Of a stretch of DNA of 64,000 nt, positions 63,014 to 64,000 are shown piece by piece; the first letter of the stretch is position 1, and each line of letters starts with the position of its first letter. Source of the DNA: Planctomycetota bacterium. Lineage in GTDB: Bacteria; Planctomycetota; UBA1135; GCA-002686595. Location: assembly GCA_014237855.1 (NCBI GenBank), contig JABACD010000019.1, positions 52,409 to 116,408 of the forward strand, in the 5' to 3' direction. The position numbers and the translations under genes are program-made. Below the pieces are notes generated by a model. That model ran no database searches and was not told the origin of the DNA. It was given only the letters and a program-made list of their open reading frames with translations.

Positions 63014-63372
63014 CTTACAGCATTGAGGGGCGCGATTCCGTTGGGGTCGTGCCCCTTGTTGCGTTCTTGCTCGACCCGCTCTCTCGCATCGTCACGCATG
63101 GTGTCGCGTGCCAACTGCTGACAGTAGCGCTGCTGATCGCTCGCACCTTCCAGATTGCTCTCGTCGAGTAGCTCACCAGCGCTTCGAGTCGCCAGATGCT
63201 GGACTGGTGAGAGGCCACTCCCGGGCTGGTCCACCTGCTCTCTCCACACCTGGATGCGCACTCTTCTGAAAGGTGGGAAGAACTGGTGGACTGTCCACCC
63301 TGACCGGGGGGTGGCGGTCTAGGGTCAAACCAGTTGTCTCGCCAATTCAGTCTACTCGCAAGCGCTGATTCC
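63014..63372. other. Gap after tRNA, possible gene remnant
   Basis: A 359-base stretch between the tRNA 3' end and the RCC1-repeat gene. On the minus strand one frame (from GTG 63261 toward the tRNA) encodes a protein-like segment, QRYCQQLARDTMRDDARERV followed by EQERNKGHDPNGIAPLN, which then runs into antisense tRNA sequence. That looks like the 3' part of a gene broken at the tRNA border, as at integration sites, but no integrase or direct repeat was seen, so it may be chance. Confidence 0.3.
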
Positions 63373-64000
63373 ATGAAGCAACCGCAATCTACCGCAGCTC
63401 GTTCACGATTCCGGTTCACATTCGGCCTTGTTCTCGCCGGGCTGTTGCCGTCCTCGGTGTTGGGGCAAGGCTCCATCGTGTCGTGGGGGTATGACTTCTT
63501 CGACCAGGTCTCGAACACCCCAACAGGAACGGGCTTTGCTCAAGTTGCGGGAGGTGGGTACCACTCCCTGGCCCTGCGCTCCGACGGCTCCATCGTGTCG
63601 TGGGGAGTCGACGATGGGAGCTCTTTTGACAACGGCCAGGTCTCGAACACCCCAACCGGAACGGGCTTCACTCAAGTTGCGGGAGGTGCGTTCCACTCCC
63701 TGGCCCTGCGCTCCGACGGCTCCATCGTGTCGTGGGGGAATGACGACGACGGTCAGGTCTCGAACACCCCAACAGGAACGGGCTTCACTCAAGTTGCGGC
63801 CGGAGGATACTACTACCCGGTGCCGGGAGAGGTGGGTTTCTCCCTGGCCCTGCGCTCCGACGGCTCCATCGTGTCGTGGGGAGCTGACTTCTGGGGCCAG
63901 GTCTCGAACACCCCAACCGGAACGGGCTTCACTCAAGTTTCGGGAGCTGCACGTCACTGCCTGGCCCTGCGCTCCGACGGCTCCATCGTGTCGTGGGGAG
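63373..64000 (+). CDS. Secreted RCC1-repeat protein (3' end cut by window)
   Basis: The frame is open for 209 codons to the right edge. A signal peptide (RFTFGLVLAGLLPSSVLG) is followed by tandem RCC1-type blades, each with a core LALRSDGSIVSWG, a variable GxNxxGQV-like segment, and NTPTGTGFTQVAGG. Five SIVSWG cores are visible. RCC1 repeats build a seven-bladed propeller; secreted bacterial versions such as this are probably surface-binding proteins. The DNA of the repeats is almost identical, which points to recent duplication or gene conversion. Confidence 0.9.
   Translation, partial: MKQPQSTAARSRFRFTFGLVLAGLLPSSVLGQGSIVSWGYDFFDQVSNTPTGTGFAQVAGGGYHSLALRSDGSIVSWGVDDGSSFDNGQVSNTPTGTGFTQVAGGAFHSLALRSDGSIVSWGNDDDGQVSNTPTGTGFTQVAAGGYYYPVPGEVGFSLALRSDGSIVSWGADFWGQVSNTPTGTGFTQVSGAARHCLALRSDGSIVSWG
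63469..64000 (+). repeat. Near-identical tandem repeats in RCC1 gene
   Basis: The stretch CTGGCCCTGCGCTCCGACGG and the following GGCTCCATCGTGTCGTGGGG recur exactly at about 63568, 63700, 63844 and 63961, a spacing of 132, 144 and 117 bases (multiples of three). The first unit, at 63469, has only the second half. The segment ACCCCAAC(A/C)GGAACGGGCTT is likewise repeated. Confidence 0.9.

Noticed and set aside
63403..63957. Minus-strand frame with repeated SRNLSEARSGWGVRDL units
   Set aside because: It is the antisense of the RCC1 repeats; the plus frame has a signal peptide and a known repeat family.

Overview
The window looks like a chromosomal segment of a Planctomycetota bacterium, probably from one of the marine lineages whose secreted proteins end in a Cys/Gly-rich 'FCxGDGTG...CPC...WYRDP' domain (seen here in the esterase at 17706-19685). 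Other pointers are the octahaem cytochrome fused into a split-b/Rieske complex, sulfatase-like lipoproteins, matrixin plus IPT proteins, pyrophosphate-dependent phosphofructokinase with a membrane pyrophosphatase, HEAT-repeat proteins, and an RCC1-repeat secreted protein. Base composition is moderately GC-rich and fairly even. I see no insertion sequence, CRISPR array or rRNA.

Region 1 (1-13633) is one type II secretion / type IV pilus-like locus. A minus-strand operon runs GspL(PilM/N)-GspM(PilO)-GspC/B(PilP)-secretin-GspE-GspF-GspG. A convergent plus-strand set holds PilV-like and PilW-like prepilins and a small membrane protein. A PilX-like protein with a CxxCH motif runs off the left edge. 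Two further pseudopilins lie at 12311-12904 and 13091-13633. The prepilin peptidase and a retraction ATPase are not in the window.

Region 2 (13821-30744) is sensory and envelope genes: a PhnD-like binding protein with a hybrid histidine kinase, a CE2-like SGNH esterase, two outer-membrane beta-barrel proteins, a pentameric ligand-gated ion channel with two paralogous helical accessory proteins, a sialate-O-acetylesterase-like hydrolase, HEAT and small anchored proteins, a membrane/TPR pair and a DedA protein.

Region 3 (30976-52671) contains a K+-dependent membrane pyrophosphatase followed by rsfS, which appears to start at ATC. Then come an MscS-type channel, an OB-fold lipoprotein, a DUF255 thioredoxin-domain protein with a glycosyltransferase-like membrane protein, a beta-propeller lipoprotein, a DEDDy exonuclease, a matrixin/IPT protease with its partner, two tandem sulfatase-fold lipoproteins, an HDOD protein, a methyltransferase and a His-rich PDZ protein.

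Region 4 (52943-64000) holds a respiratory operon (Rieske, cytochrome b, subunit IV, octahaem cytochrome c, cupredoxin-like protein), a HEAT protein with PPi-phosphofructokinase, a tRNA-Leu whose anticodon reads AAG, and the start of an RCC1-repeat protein cut by the right edge.

The most noteworthy items are the apparent ATC start of rsfS, the tRNA-Leu(AAG), the channel cassette with two accessory proteins that align without gaps, the haem-motif pilus protein, and two sulfatase-fold proteins with Thr at the formylglycine position.
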